Shown piece by piece: positions 32,502-41,083 of a stretch of 64,000 nucleotides of DNA. The notes beneath the pieces were generated by a model. That model was not told the DNA's origin and did not search any database. It saw only the letters and a list, made by a program, of their open reading frames with translations. Origin of the DNA: JADLGL01 sp963732865. GTDB taxonomy: Bacteria; Pseudomonadota; Alphaproteobacteria; Rhizobiales; Kaistiaceae. The DNA lies in the NCBI GenBank assembly GCA_963732865.1, contig CAVTBC010000001.1:1-64000 (forward strand), written 5' to 3'. Every line of letters begins with the position of its first letter. The first letter of the stretch is position 1. Both the position numbers and the translations under genes were made by a program.

Positions 32502-34156
32502 CGAAGGCGCATGCACAAGGCGGTCAGACCGCATGTGCCTGTGCCGTCGCTGAGGGCCAGGCCGAAATAGTCATTCGCGTGGACTGGGAGGTCGAGGCCG
32601 GTCAGAGTGCGATGAGAAATGATTGTGCTTGCCGCGGTGAAGGCACCCTGCGTGCTGCCGCGGATCGCCAGCACCGCGCCGACATTGGCGATCCCATCGG
32701 GCCCCTGTTTGCCGAGGATGCCGATTGCCACGTCGGCATAGCCATCGCCGTTGAAATCACCGATGCCCAGCGAGCCGCCGAACATGTCGCCGTTGCGGCT
32801 CGGCCCCAGATCGACCGGATAGTAAGTCAGATCTTGTTGTAGCGTCGCGCGCCGGATCGTATCGAGGCCATGATCGGTGCCGTAGACGAGGTGCACCGTG
32901 CCACGGTCCGTCTGACCGAAGTCGTCCTCAAGCGGCGTCCCGATGACCAGGTCGAGGAAGCCGTCATGGTCCAGGTCGCCGGTGGCGACGGCGGTAGCGA
33001 ATTCGTCGCCGGTTTCGACCTGGTCGCGGAATCCGACCATGTCCTCCAGCAATGTCTCCAACCGTTCGGTGGCGAAACCGCTGGACCCGCCATAGAGGAT
33101 CATCAGCGCACCCGCGTGGCTGACGTCGCCTTCATCGCCATGAACACCGGCGGTCGGCATCGCGATGGCGAGGTCGTCCAGCCCGTCGCCGTCGAAATCG
33201 GCGGCCTGGAGGATAGTGGCGTAGAGCGATCCGTCAGGCACGAGTTCGGATGCCATATCGAGGTCGAAGAACTCCGTGACAGGACCGAAGCCGGGTCCGT
33301 GCGTCGTCTGGTCGGCACCGCCATGCGCGATATAGATCCGGCCCGGTCCGGTGCCGCCCGAACCACCCCGGTTGCGCTGCCGCGATGCGATGGCGATATC
33401 GTCGAGGCCCGGACCGAGCCCAATGTGGTTGAATGCGCCGGCGGCGATCGCCGCGCCGAAGGCTTGCGCTTCGCTTTGCTGACCGGGATCGTCGATCACA
33501 ACCATGTCGGGCGTCAGCAGTGTGTTCTGCGTCATGGGGCCGATATAAGCCGACTGATAGACGATCACGGCGCCGCTGCCGCTATTGGCGCCAGGCGCGC
33601 CGACCGCCAAATCGGCCAGCGGATCGGCATTGAAATTGCCGACCGTCAACGAGGCGCCGAAGAGCGCGGCGCCGAGCGCTGGGTCGGGCAGCAATTGCTG
33701 CACCCCCTCGGTGCGCAGCCCGTCGCGTGAGCCAAACAAGATGACGACGTCGCCGCGGTTCGGCTGGTTGTCGATGGTGGCGACAGGCGAGCCGACGGCG
33801 AGATCGTCATAGCCGTCGCCGTTAAAGTCGCCGGTCTGCAGCACTAGGCCCCAGCGTTCGTTGGCCGTCTGGACGCCGGGAATACCATCGCTGCCGCGAT
33901 GCCAGATTTGCGTTGCGCCGCCGGGATTAAGGCTGCGCGGACCGCCGGGAACGATAACAATTGCTCCGGCATCCTCGACATTGCCGACTTGGTAGCCGGG
34001 AATCGCGACGGCCAAGTCGTCGTAGCCGTCGCCGTTGAAGTCGGAATGCTGCCTTGGCGCTGCATAGGCCGGGGCGCTGGCGAGAAACGAGGCGACGGCC
34101 AGCGCCGCGCATAGTCCCGCCGACAACAAAGCTGAGCGCACCCTGGGGCGTTGCAT
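32498..34156 (-). CDS. Exported FG-GAP (integrin-alpha-like) beta-propeller protein
   Basis: 552 residues. Signal peptide AGLCAALAVASFLASAPAYA. About seven FG-GAP repeats with calcium-loop motifs such as DFNGDGYDDLAVA, NFNADPLADLAVG, DFDGDGLDDLAIA, DLDHDGFLDLVIG and DFNGDGYADVAIG, each followed by a GxVxVxxG strand. The fold is a seven-bladed calcium-stabilised propeller used for adhesion or ligand binding, and occasionally in secreted phospholipases. No catalytic domain is visible. It faces the WD40 gene tail to tail. Confidence 0.9.
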   Translation of the reverse strand: MQRPRVRSALLSAGLCAALAVASFLASAPAYAAPRQHSDFNGDGYDDLAVAIPGYQVGNVEDAGAIVIVPGGPRSLNPGGATQIWHRGSDGIPGVQTANERWGLVLQTGDFNGDGYDDLAVGSPVATIDNQPNRGDVVILFGSRDGLRTEGVQQLLPDPALGAALFGASLTVGNFNADPLADLAVGAPGANSGSGAVIVYQSAYIGPMTQNTLLTPDMVVIDDPGQQSEAQAFGAAIAAGAFNHIGLGPGLDDIAIASRQRNRGGSGGTGPGRIYIAHGGADQTTHGPGFGPVTEFFDLDMASELVPDGSLYATILQAADFDGDGLDDLAIAMPTAGVHGDEGDVSHAGALMILYGGSSGFATERLETLLEDMVGFRDQVETGDEFATAVATGDLDHDGFLDLVIGTPLEDDFGQTDRGTVHLVYGTDHGLDTIRRATLQQDLTYYPVDLGPSRNGDMFGGSLGIGDFNGDGYADVAIGILGKQGPDGIANVGAVLAIRGSTQGAFTAASTIISHRTLTGLDLPVHANDYFGLALSDGTGTCGLTALCMRLR

Positions 34157-34304
34157 ACAGGTCTTCTTCTCCCTGCGCCTAGATAGGACGCGGCAGGCGC
34201 GGTTGGCAAACGGGTGAGGCCGCGGGTGATCCTCAGGCCGCTTGCGGGCGAACTAGATTTCGGGCTTGGTTACGGCCGCCGAATTGTGTGTCGGGGGGAA
34301 CGGT

Positions 34305-35147
34305 ATGCGCGGTTGGAAACGTCTGGGGGCGGCCTTGCTGCTGCTCGGATCGGCCCTTCTGGCCGGCGCGCCTCCTGCATCGGCAGGCGAGGAATCCTGC
34401 GGCAGCTATCCATCGTCAGGCTTCGCCGCGCCCGTCTCGGACCAGTTGCCCGTGCATCCATGGAGCAGTCGGGCGGACATAGCGAGGTTCGCCTTGCCCT
34501 TTGCCCTCATGGCGCAGGATGCGAGCAGCCGGCGTGACGATGAACTTGGGCCGTACGGCTACTATCGCGGACCCAACTCGAACGAGATTCTCACGGGCAT
34601 CGATCAGATCCACGCCGATGTGGTCGGCTTCTTCGCGGCGACCTTTATCCACTGCCGCAGTCATTCCATCGTCATTGCCTATCGCAGCCTGTCGGACTTC
34701 GATGTCAGGGACTACATCGCCGGCCTCGTGCGACAGATCGCCGGCGGGGAGAGCACGATCCCGCTGATCCTCTTCGAGCGGGTGCAGGCGCTCTATCCAG
34801 ACTACGCGATCACAGTGGTGGGCCATTCCGCCGGTGGCGGGATTGCAAGCTATGTCGGTGCAATCGAGGATGTACCGGCGATTACCTTCAACCCGGTCCT
34901 TACCGATGCGGCCCTGCTTAATCCAGGCGACAAGCAGTTGGTGGTGCGGGTGAACGGGGACCTCTATTCCGACCCCGAGGCGGCTCCGGCGCCGGGATTG
35001 CTCGGCGTGCCGCAGCGCTTCCTTTCCAACACCAGCGATATTAAGGGGCTTCTGTTCCGAATCGATCCGGTGACCACCCTTCGGCACATTTGGGAACTGC
35101 ACTACATCAGCGTCATCATCGACGCGCTCAACGACATCATGAACTAG
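34305..35147 (+). CDS. Secreted lipase-like (class 3 type) alpha/beta hydrolase
   Basis: 280 residues from MRGWKRL at 34305, preceded by a G-rich stretch; an upstream start at 34266 precedes the signal and is less likely. Signal peptide LLLLGSALLAGAPPASAG. The core has VIAYRSLSDFDVRDYIAG, then YAITVVGHSAGGGIASYVGA, the GxSxG elbow with Ser, as in class 3 lipases and related phospholipases. An Asp and the C-terminal His (LRHIWELHYISV) could complete the triad. Substrate unknown. It is divergent from the FG-GAP gene. Confidence 0.82.
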   Translation: MRGWKRLGAALLLLGSALLAGAPPASAGEESCGSYPSSGFAAPVSDQLPVHPWSSRADIARFALPFALMAQDASSRRDDELGPYGYYRGPNSNEILTGIDQIHADVVGFFAATFIHCRSHSIVIAYRSLSDFDVRDYIAGLVRQIAGGESTIPLILFERVQALYPDYAITVVGHSAGGGIASYVGAIEDVPAITFNPVLTDAALLNPGDKQLVVRVNGDLYSDPEAAPAPGLLGVPQRFLSNTSDIKGLLFRIDPVTTLRHIWELHYISVIIDALNDIMN

Positions 35148-35226
35148 GACCGGTGCTGCCCCGGCGGTCGCGTGAGCGGAGGGGTAGGCGTTCCATTGCC
35201 GGGCCGATTGGTCGGGGGCACCTGAA

Positions 35227-36456
35227 GTGAGCGATCAAGCGGTCATCCTCGTCGCCGCCGGCATTGCGGCGGCCGTCGTTGCTATCCTCCTGATCCGCAT
35301 CAATGGTCGCGAAAGCTGGCGTGCGACCGTCACGCCGCTCGCTTCGATCATCGGGTCAGGCTTCCTCGTCGCGGCCCCGCTGCTGATCGGCACCTTCGGC
35401 AGCCTCGCCATCTGGGCGATGGCGGCGCTTCTGGTCGTCGCCTTCGCCCTTGGCCACGTCATCCGGTTCAATATCCGCTATGGCGAACCGCTCTTTTCGG
35501 CTGCCCACCGCGACCGGCAGCTGATCGGCCTCGACGGCCTTTCCGATGTAGCGCTGGCTTTCGCCTACTTCATCTCCGTCGCCTATTATCTGGCCTTGCT
35601 CGGCGTCTTCGTCCTCAAGGGCATCGGCGTCGGCAGCGCCGAAACCGTGGCGCGCTGGCTGACCACCGGGCTGCTCGTCTTCATCGGCTCGCTCGGGCTG
35701 CTGGGCGGCCTCAAGGCGGTGGAGCGGGTCGAGACGGCGGTGGTGGCGCTGAAGCTCGCCGTCATCGCCGGGCTGTGCGCGGCGCTGGCGGCCGGGCTGT
35801 TCGTCATCGATCATAGCCAGCTCACCTGGCCGACGGCGCCTTCGTTCGGCCTCCGCGACGTCGCGATCCTGCTTGGGCTGCTGATGGTTTGCCAGGGCTT
35901 TGAGACATCCCGCTATCTCGGCTCGGAGTTCGACGCGGCACTGCGTGTCCGCACGATGCGGCGGGCACAGTTGGTCGCCGCAGGGATCTATCTCGTCTTC
36001 TTTGCGCTCGTTGCGCCTTTCATCACCAGCTACGCCGCAGGTGATGGCGTCACGGCGCTGGTCGACGTGGCCGAACAGCTGGCGATCGGCCTTGCGGCGG
36101 CGGTCACGATCGGCGCGGCGGCCAGCCAGTTCACCGCGGCGGTGGCCGATTCGCTGGCCTCGACCGGGCTCCTGGCCGAAGTCTCCGGCGGCCGGCTGAA
36201 GCCACAGCACGGCTATCTTCTGCTGGTGCCGGTGGCCATCATCGTCGTCTGGCTTACCGATGTGACGGTGCTCATCAGCTATGCCTCCAGAGCCTTCGCG
36301 ATCTACTACGCGCTTCAATGCCTTGTCGCTCTCCGCGTGGTTGTCGTCTCCGCCGACAAGGTGACGCGTCCGCGGCTGCGCCTCGTCGCCTATGGCGGCA
36401 TGTTCGCGGTCGCCGCGGCGGTCGCCTTTTTCGGCCAGCCGGCAGAAGGCGGCTGA
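35227..36456 (+). CDS. APC-superfamily-like permease
   Basis: 409 residues from a GTG at 35227. About 11 hydrophobic segments spaced as in amino-acid/polyamine-type (LeuT-fold) permeases, with LASIIGSGFLVAAPLLIG near the N-terminus in the place of the broken first helix. Other segments include VALAFAYFISVAYYLALLG, DVAILLGLLMVCQGFETSRY and AVTIGAAASQFTAAVADSL. No soluble domain. The transported compound cannot be told from the sequence. It stands alone between the lipase and the second WD40 gene. Confidence 0.75.
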   Translation: MSDQAVILVAAGIAAAVVAILLIRINGRESWRATVTPLASIIGSGFLVAAPLLIGTFGSLAIWAMAALLVVAFALGHVIRFNIRYGEPLFSAAHRDRQLIGLDGLSDVALAFAYFISVAYYLALLGVFVLKGIGVGSAETVARWLTTGLLVFIGSLGLLGGLKAVERVETAVVALKLAVIAGLCAALAAGLFVIDHSQLTWPTAPSFGLRDVAILLGLLMVCQGFETSRYLGSEFDAALRVRTMRRAQLVAAGIYLVFFALVAPFITSYAAGDGVTALVDVAEQLAIGLAAAVTIGAAASQFTAAVADSLASTGLLAEVSGGRLKPQHGYLLLVPVAIIVVWLTDVTVLISYASRAFAIYYALQCLVALRVVVVSADKVTRPRLRLVAYGGMFAVAAAVAFFGQPAEGG

Positions 36457-36560
36457 GGCTCCACAGCCAACCTGCCGAAGGATTGACTTGCCGGATTCTC
36501 TCCCAACCGCAAAAAGGAGATGCAGAACGGAGCGAGGCTAACTCGCGGGGAGGAACAAAA

Positions 36561-37709
36561 ATGCAAACCGTAAGTCGGATTTTGACCGGTTCGATCGTGG
36601 GGCTCGGCCTTTTGGTGGGTCCCGCCACCGCCGTCGCGCAGCCAGTCCTGCCGGAACAGGTCGAGGTCGACGGGCTGCTCTGGCGCCACACCGGCTTAAT
36701 CAATTCGGTGGAATTCTCGCCCGACGGGACGCGCCTCCTCACGGCGTCGCAAGACGGTACGGCCCGCGTTTGGGACTATGCCACGCGGAAACAGCTGCTG
36801 ATCATCGCGGGCGATCACGGAGAGATCCGGAGCGCCCATTTCTCTCCGGACGGCGCGCATGTGCTGGCGACCGCGCGGGACGGCACGGTCGCAATATGGG
36901 ATTCGGTGACCGGCGAGGAGTTGGTGGATCTGACCGTGACCGGAACGAGCGGGCGAGCGATCTCTGCCACCAGCGCCGCCTATTCGCCCGACGGGACGCG
37001 GATCGTTGCGGGCTACTACGACAACAGCGCCCGGGAATTTGACGCCGAGACGGGTGAGGTGCTGCATCTGCTGAGCGGCCATCAGGCGCTTGTCTGGCGC
37101 GCCGACTTCTCGCTCGACGGCACCAAGATCGTCACCATTTCCTACGACAATACAGCGCGCATCTGGGACGCTGAAACCGGCGAGCAGCTGGCCGTCCTGC
37201 AGCATGGCAGCATCGTCGCCGCGGACACATTCAGCGCTGACGGGCGTTTCCTGGTGACCGGATCGGCCGACGCGAAGACGCGTTTGTGGTTGCTTGCGAC
37301 CGGAGCCGAGGTCGCCGAGTTCGGCGGCCATAGCGAGGAAATCCGGTCCATCGCACTCAGCGCCGACGGAAGGCGCATGGTGACGGCATCGGACGATCGG
37401 TCGACCCGTTTATGGAACGTGACCAGCGGCGAACAGCTTGCGGTGATGCGTTTGGTAGGCTCGGAGACGTCGGATGCCAGCGCGGCGGTGGTGGCGATGT
37501 CGCCCGACGGTGCGTTGATCGTGATCGGCTACAGCGACGGCCATCTTGCGCTCCGCGACGGCGCGACCGGGCGGCAGCTGGCGCCGATGGTCGGCCACAG
37601 TCTGGAAATCACCAGCATCGTGTTCTCGCCGGATGGCACGCATGTGGTGACATCGTCCGCCGACTCTCATGTGTTGATCTGGGATCTGCGGCCGTTCGAG
37701 CAACAATAG
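36561..37709 (+). CDS. Exported WD40 beta-propeller protein, paralogue of 31377-32501
   Basis: 382 residues from the ATG at 36561, preceded by GGGGAGGAACAAAA. Signal peptide SIVGLGLLVGPATAVAQ. About eight WD40 repeats align collinearly with the first WD40 protein; for example HQALVWRADFSLDGTKIVT, then SYDNTARIWDAETGEQLAVL, matches its fourth repeat, and GSADAKTRLW its fifth. Repeats here are more diverged, and one has lost the WD end (DNSAREFD). Probably a binding protein outside the cytoplasm. Confidence 0.9.
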   Translation: MQTVSRILTGSIVGLGLLVGPATAVAQPVLPEQVEVDGLLWRHTGLINSVEFSPDGTRLLTASQDGTARVWDYATRKQLLIIAGDHGEIRSAHFSPDGAHVLATARDGTVAIWDSVTGEELVDLTVTGTSGRAISATSAAYSPDGTRIVAGYYDNSAREFDAETGEVLHLLSGHQALVWRADFSLDGTKIVTISYDNTARIWDAETGEQLAVLQHGSIVAADTFSADGRFLVTGSADAKTRLWLLATGAEVAEFGGHSEEIRSIALSADGRRMVTASDDRSTRLWNVTSGEQLAVMRLVGSETSDASAAVVAMSPDGALIVIGYSDGHLALRDGATGRQLAPMVGHSLEITSIVFSPDGTHVVTSSADSHVLIWDLRPFEQQ

Positions 37710-37825
37710 ACGCGCATCGGCACCCGCCGCCGCGGTGCACCGGCACTGTTCCCCGGCGCCGCCGCCTGTGCAAGAACGGGCCTGCGCTGGCGCCTTTCGC
37801 GCCGGCCAGCGGTGCGTGACGGGCG

Positions 37826-38782
37826 ATGACTGACGTGATCTATCCGCTTGCGGGCAAGAAGGTCTGGGTCACCGGACATCGTGGCCTGGTCGGTTCGGCG
37901 CTGGTTCGGCGGCTCGCCGGCGAGGACTGCGACGTGCTGACGGTCGGCCGGGATCAACTCGATCTACGCGACCAGGCGGCGGTCTTCCGCTGGATGGCGG
38001 ACGCCAGGCCGGACGCGGTGTTTCTGGCCGCGGCGCTTGTTGGCGGCATTGCCGCCAATGACAGTGCGTCGGCGCAGTTTCTGTACGACAACCTCGCCAT
38101 CGAATCGAATGTGATCGAGGGCGCGCGGCGCGCAGGCGCCGAGAAGCTCCTGTTTCTCGGTTCGAGCTGTATCTATCCGAAATATGCCGAGCAGCCGATC
38201 CGCGAGGACGCGTTGCTCAGCGGTCCGCTCGAGCCGACCAACCAATGGTATTCGGTCGCCAAGATCGCCGGACTGAAGCTCGCCGAGGCGTTCCGGCAGG
38301 AATACGGATCGGATTTCATTTCGGCCATGCCGCCGAATCTCTATGGCCCGGGCGACAATTTCGATCTGGTGGCGGCCCACGTCGCCTCGGCGCTATTGCG
38401 GAAATTTCATGCGGCGAAGGTCGAGGGCCGCGACGCGGTCGTCGTCTGGGGCAGCGGAACGCCGCTGCGCGAGTTCATGTATGTGGATGATTGCGCCGAC
38501 GCGCTGGTCTTCCTGATGCAGCATTATTCGGCGGCGCAGCACATCAATGTCGGCACGGGCGAGGAGGTTTCGATCCTGGCGCTGGCAGAACTGATTGCCG
38601 AAATCGTGGGCTTCGACGGCGCGATTACGCTCGACGGCACCAAGCCGGACGGAACGCCGCGCAAGCTTCTCGACAACACGAAGCTGAGCAATCTTGGTTG
38701 GACGCCGCGCACGACGCTGCGCGACGGCCTCGCCGAGACCTATCGCTGGTTCCTTGGGGCGGGCGCGTATCGCGGCCGCTAG
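37826..38782 (+). CDS. fcl: GDP-L-fucose synthase
   Basis: 318 residues, the usual length. An extended SDR enzyme that epimerises and reduces GDP-4-keto-6-deoxy-mannose to GDP-L-fucose with NADPH in the cytoplasm. Motifs: VWVTGHRGLVGSALVRRL (dinucleotide binding), AALVGGIAANDS, FLGSSCIYPKYAEQPI, the catalytic YSVAKIAG (Tyr-x3-Lys), MPPNLYGPGDNFD, and REFMYVDDCADA. The preceding enzyme, GDP-mannose dehydratase, is not in the window. The GT10 fucosyltransferase-like gene at 61484 is a plausible user of the product. Confidence 0.93.
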   Translation: MTDVIYPLAGKKVWVTGHRGLVGSALVRRLAGEDCDVLTVGRDQLDLRDQAAVFRWMADARPDAVFLAAALVGGIAANDSASAQFLYDNLAIESNVIEGARRAGAEKLLFLGSSCIYPKYAEQPIREDALLSGPLEPTNQWYSVAKIAGLKLAEAFRQEYGSDFISAMPPNLYGPGDNFDLVAAHVASALLRKFHAAKVEGRDAVVVWGSGTPLREFMYVDDCADALVFLMQHYSAAQHINVGTGEEVSILALAELIAEIVGFDGAITLDGTKPDGTPRKLLDNTKLSNLGWTPRTTLRDGLAETYRWFLGAGAYRGR

Positions 38783-39004
38783 GCCGCCGCGGGCGTAGCC
38801 GCCGGTGCGCCGAAGGTTGCGCGCCAATGCGTCCCAATAGGCGCGCAGACCGAATGCCTCCATGTGAAGCGGCGCGATCTTGACCTCGCGTCGGCGCGCT
38901 CAACGGGCCGTCAAATGCTTGTATCGCCAGCCGTTCGGCATGATATTCGCGTGAGTTATCGGACGCGGCGAACAGAGCTGCGGTGCGCCGGGAAGGACGA
39001 ACCA

Positions 39005-39430
39005 ATGCCGAAGGCGAAGCGATCACCGGCGCGGGGACCGATCTACGGCGCGCTGCGTTCGGCGGAAGGCCCGATGACGGCCTATCAGGTACTGGACGCC
39101 GTGCGCGCCCACGGCATCACCGCGCCACCGACCGTGTACCGGACGCTGAACAGGCTGGTCGAAGAGGGGCTCGCCCACCGGGTGGAATCGATCAACGCCT
39201 ACGTCGCCTGCGCTCATACGCATCATCATTCAGACGAAGCCGTCATTTTTGCCATTTGCGAGAATTGCGGAGCGGTCGAGGAAATCGACGATTCGGAAGC
39301 CATCGCGCAGCTGCGCCGTTCTGCGGAGAAGAGTAGTTTCGCCGTCCAGCGCGTCGCAGTCGAGGTGATGGGGCTGTGCGGTCCCTGCCAGGCGCTTGCG
39401 GCGGCGCCACCGAAAGAGGTTGAGCAATAA
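39005..39430 (+). CDS. zur: Fur family regulator, probably the zinc sensor Zur
   Basis: 141 residues from the ATG at 39005, preceded by GGAAGGAC. Winged helix: PMTAYQVLDAVRAHG, TAPPTVYRTLNRLVEEGLAHRVES. Metal-binding part: CAHTHHHSDEAVIFAICENC and a second pair CGPC near the end, giving the four structural-zinc cysteines plus the His-rich sensing site. The short N-terminus and the NAYVACAHTHH segment fit Zur better than Fur or Mur. It would repress zinc uptake genes when zinc is sufficient; no such genes are in this window. Confidence 0.85.
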   Translation: MPKAKRSPARGPIYGALRSAEGPMTAYQVLDAVRAHGITAPPTVYRTLNRLVEEGLAHRVESINAYVACAHTHHHSDEAVIFAICENCGAVEEIDDSEAIAQLRRSAEKSSFAVQRVAVEVMGLCGPCQALAAAPPKEVEQ

Positions 39431-39576
39431 TCAGGAATCGCGCCGCCGGCGGCCGTTTGGCGAAAGAGCCAAGGGGAACGCCCGGTCAATTCGACGCGTT
39501 CGCGGAATCAGCGGAAAGTGGGATTGTAGTGACGTTTGCCATCGTTTGCGGGCGGGGCGCTTGAAACGGAAAACGG

Positions 39577-40722
39577 ATGACTGAAGCGACCAGCGACGAC
39601 CATCACGACGACATCATCTACCCGTCGGCCATTCCCTTCGTGCTTGTCCACGTGACGGCGCTGGGGGCGATCTGGACCGGCATCACGGTGCAGGCGCTGG
39701 TGATGATGGTGGTGCTCTATTTCCTGCGGATCTTCGCGATTGGCGCCGGGTATCACCGTCTCTTCTCACACCGCTCCTTTTCCACAAGCCGCTGGTTCCA
39801 GTTCCTGCTCGCCTTCCTGGCGCAGAGCAGCGCGCAGAAGAGCGTGCTGTGGTGGGCGTCGAAACACCGCCTGCATCACCTGCATTCGGACACGCCGGAG
39901 GACACGCATTCGCCGCGGCACAAGGGGTTCTGGTTCGCGCATCTAGGGTGGATATTCACCGAGCGCCACCGAGAACCTGACCTCGACAGGGTTCAAGATC
40001 TGGCGAAATATCCCGGGCTGCGTTGGCTCGACGAATATGAGCTCCTCCCGGCGCTCGTCCTTGGCACGATCTGTTTCCTGATCGGCGGCTGGCCGGGGCT
40101 GATCGTCGGTTTCGTCTGGAGCACGGTCGGCGTCTATCACGCCACCTTTGCCATCAATTCGGTCGCCCATGTCTTCGGGCGCAAGCGCTACGTCACCGGT
40201 GACGATTCGCGGAACAACTGGGTCCTCGCCTTCTTCACCATGGGGGAGGGCTGGCACAACAATCACCACGCCTATCAGTCGAGCGTTCGTCAGGGCTTCC
40301 GCTGGTGGGAGGTGGATCCGACCTTCTATGTCCTGAAAGCGCTGTCATGGACCGGCCTCGTCTGGGATCTCAAGACGCCGCCGAAAACGGTATTGCGCAA
40401 CGAGCAGCGCCTCGGCGCCAAGACGATCGAGAAAGCGGCCCGTGAGGTGGTCGATAGTTTCGACCTCGAACATATCATCGGCAATATCCGCGCTGCGATC
40501 GAGCACGCGCCGGGCGAGTTCGGCAGGGCGCTGACAAACGCCCGCGACAAGGCGGCCGATTTCCTCGCAACCATCCATCTTCCGCATCTGCCGAGCCGAG
40601 CCGACATTCAGCAGCGCGCTTCGGCGCTGCTGGCGCGGACGCGGTCGCTCGACGAAATCGTCGAACGTGCGCATCGTATGCTGTTGGAGCGAGTGGCCGC
40701 CAAGGTGCCGCTCGGCGGCTGA
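39577..40722 (+). CDS. Membrane fatty-acid (acyl-CoA-type) desaturase
   Basis: 381 residues. The three histidine boxes of di-iron membrane desaturases are present: HRLFSHRSF, HRLHHLHSD and HNNHHAYQSS, with membrane segments at about residues 20-60 and 150-190. It introduces a cis double bond (probably delta-9) into a fatty acyl chain. Beyond residue 265 there is a C-terminal extension of over 100 mostly helical residues (TIEKAAREVVDSFDLEHIIG) that many bacterial desaturases also carry in some form. The gene for a Rieske ferredoxin follows after 16 bases and probably supplies electrons. Confidence 0.92.
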   Translation: MTEATSDDHHDDIIYPSAIPFVLVHVTALGAIWTGITVQALVMMVVLYFLRIFAIGAGYHRLFSHRSFSTSRWFQFLLAFLAQSSAQKSVLWWASKHRLHHLHSDTPEDTHSPRHKGFWFAHLGWIFTERHREPDLDRVQDLAKYPGLRWLDEYELLPALVLGTICFLIGGWPGLIVGFVWSTVGVYHATFAINSVAHVFGRKRYVTGDDSRNNWVLAFFTMGEGWHNNHHAYQSSVRQGFRWWEVDPTFYVLKALSWTGLVWDLKTPPKTVLRNEQRLGAKTIEKAAREVVDSFDLEHIIGNIRAAIEHAPGEFGRALTNARDKAADFLATIHLPHLPSRADIQQRASALLARTRSLDEIVERAHRMLLERVAAKVPLGG

Positions 40723-40738
40723 CGGCGAGGAGGGGGCG

Positions 40739-41047
40739 ATGGCCGGCGAAGCAACACTGAACCTGAGCGATCTCGTGGAGGGCGAGATGAAGGCGGTCGA
40801 AATCGATGGCGAGGATGTTGTCGTCGCCAAGGTCGGTGGCCGCTGCTACGCCTTTGGCGGCATCTGCACGCATGATGGCGGGCCCTTGATCGACGGCGAG
40901 CTGGAAGGCGGCACGATCATCTGTCCGTGGCACTTCACGGAGTTCGACGTGAAGACCGGCGAGGTAATTGACGGCCTCGCCGAGGAACCTCTTCCGGTGT
41001 ATGAGGTGCGCGTGGAAGGCGACGAAATCCACGTTTCGAAGTCATAG
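40739..41047 (+). CDS. Rieske-type [2Fe-2S] ferredoxin
   Basis: 102 residues from the ATG at 40739, preceded by GAGGAGGGGGCG. One Rieske domain: cluster ligands in ICTHDGG (Cys, His) and CPWHFTEFD (Cys, His), between beta strands. It has no signal or membrane segment, so it is cytoplasmic. Such small Rieske proteins pass electrons to oxygenases. The 16-base gap to the desaturase gene suggests that enzyme as its partner; this is inference from position. Confidence 0.92.
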   Translation: MAGEATLNLSDLVEGEMKAVEIDGEDVVVAKVGGRCYAFGGICTHDGGPLIDGELEGGTIICPWHFTEFDVKTGEVIDGLAEEPLPVYEVRVEGDEIHVSKS

Positions 41048-41083
41048 TCCGCCGTTCGCGGCGGGGACGCGACTGGGGGAGAC

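Noticed and set aside
31122..37709. A second genomic island attached at tRNA-Arg(TCG)
   Set aside because: No integrase and no duplicated tRNA 3' end was seen nearby, and the tRNA's 3' end points left, away from the propeller cluster.
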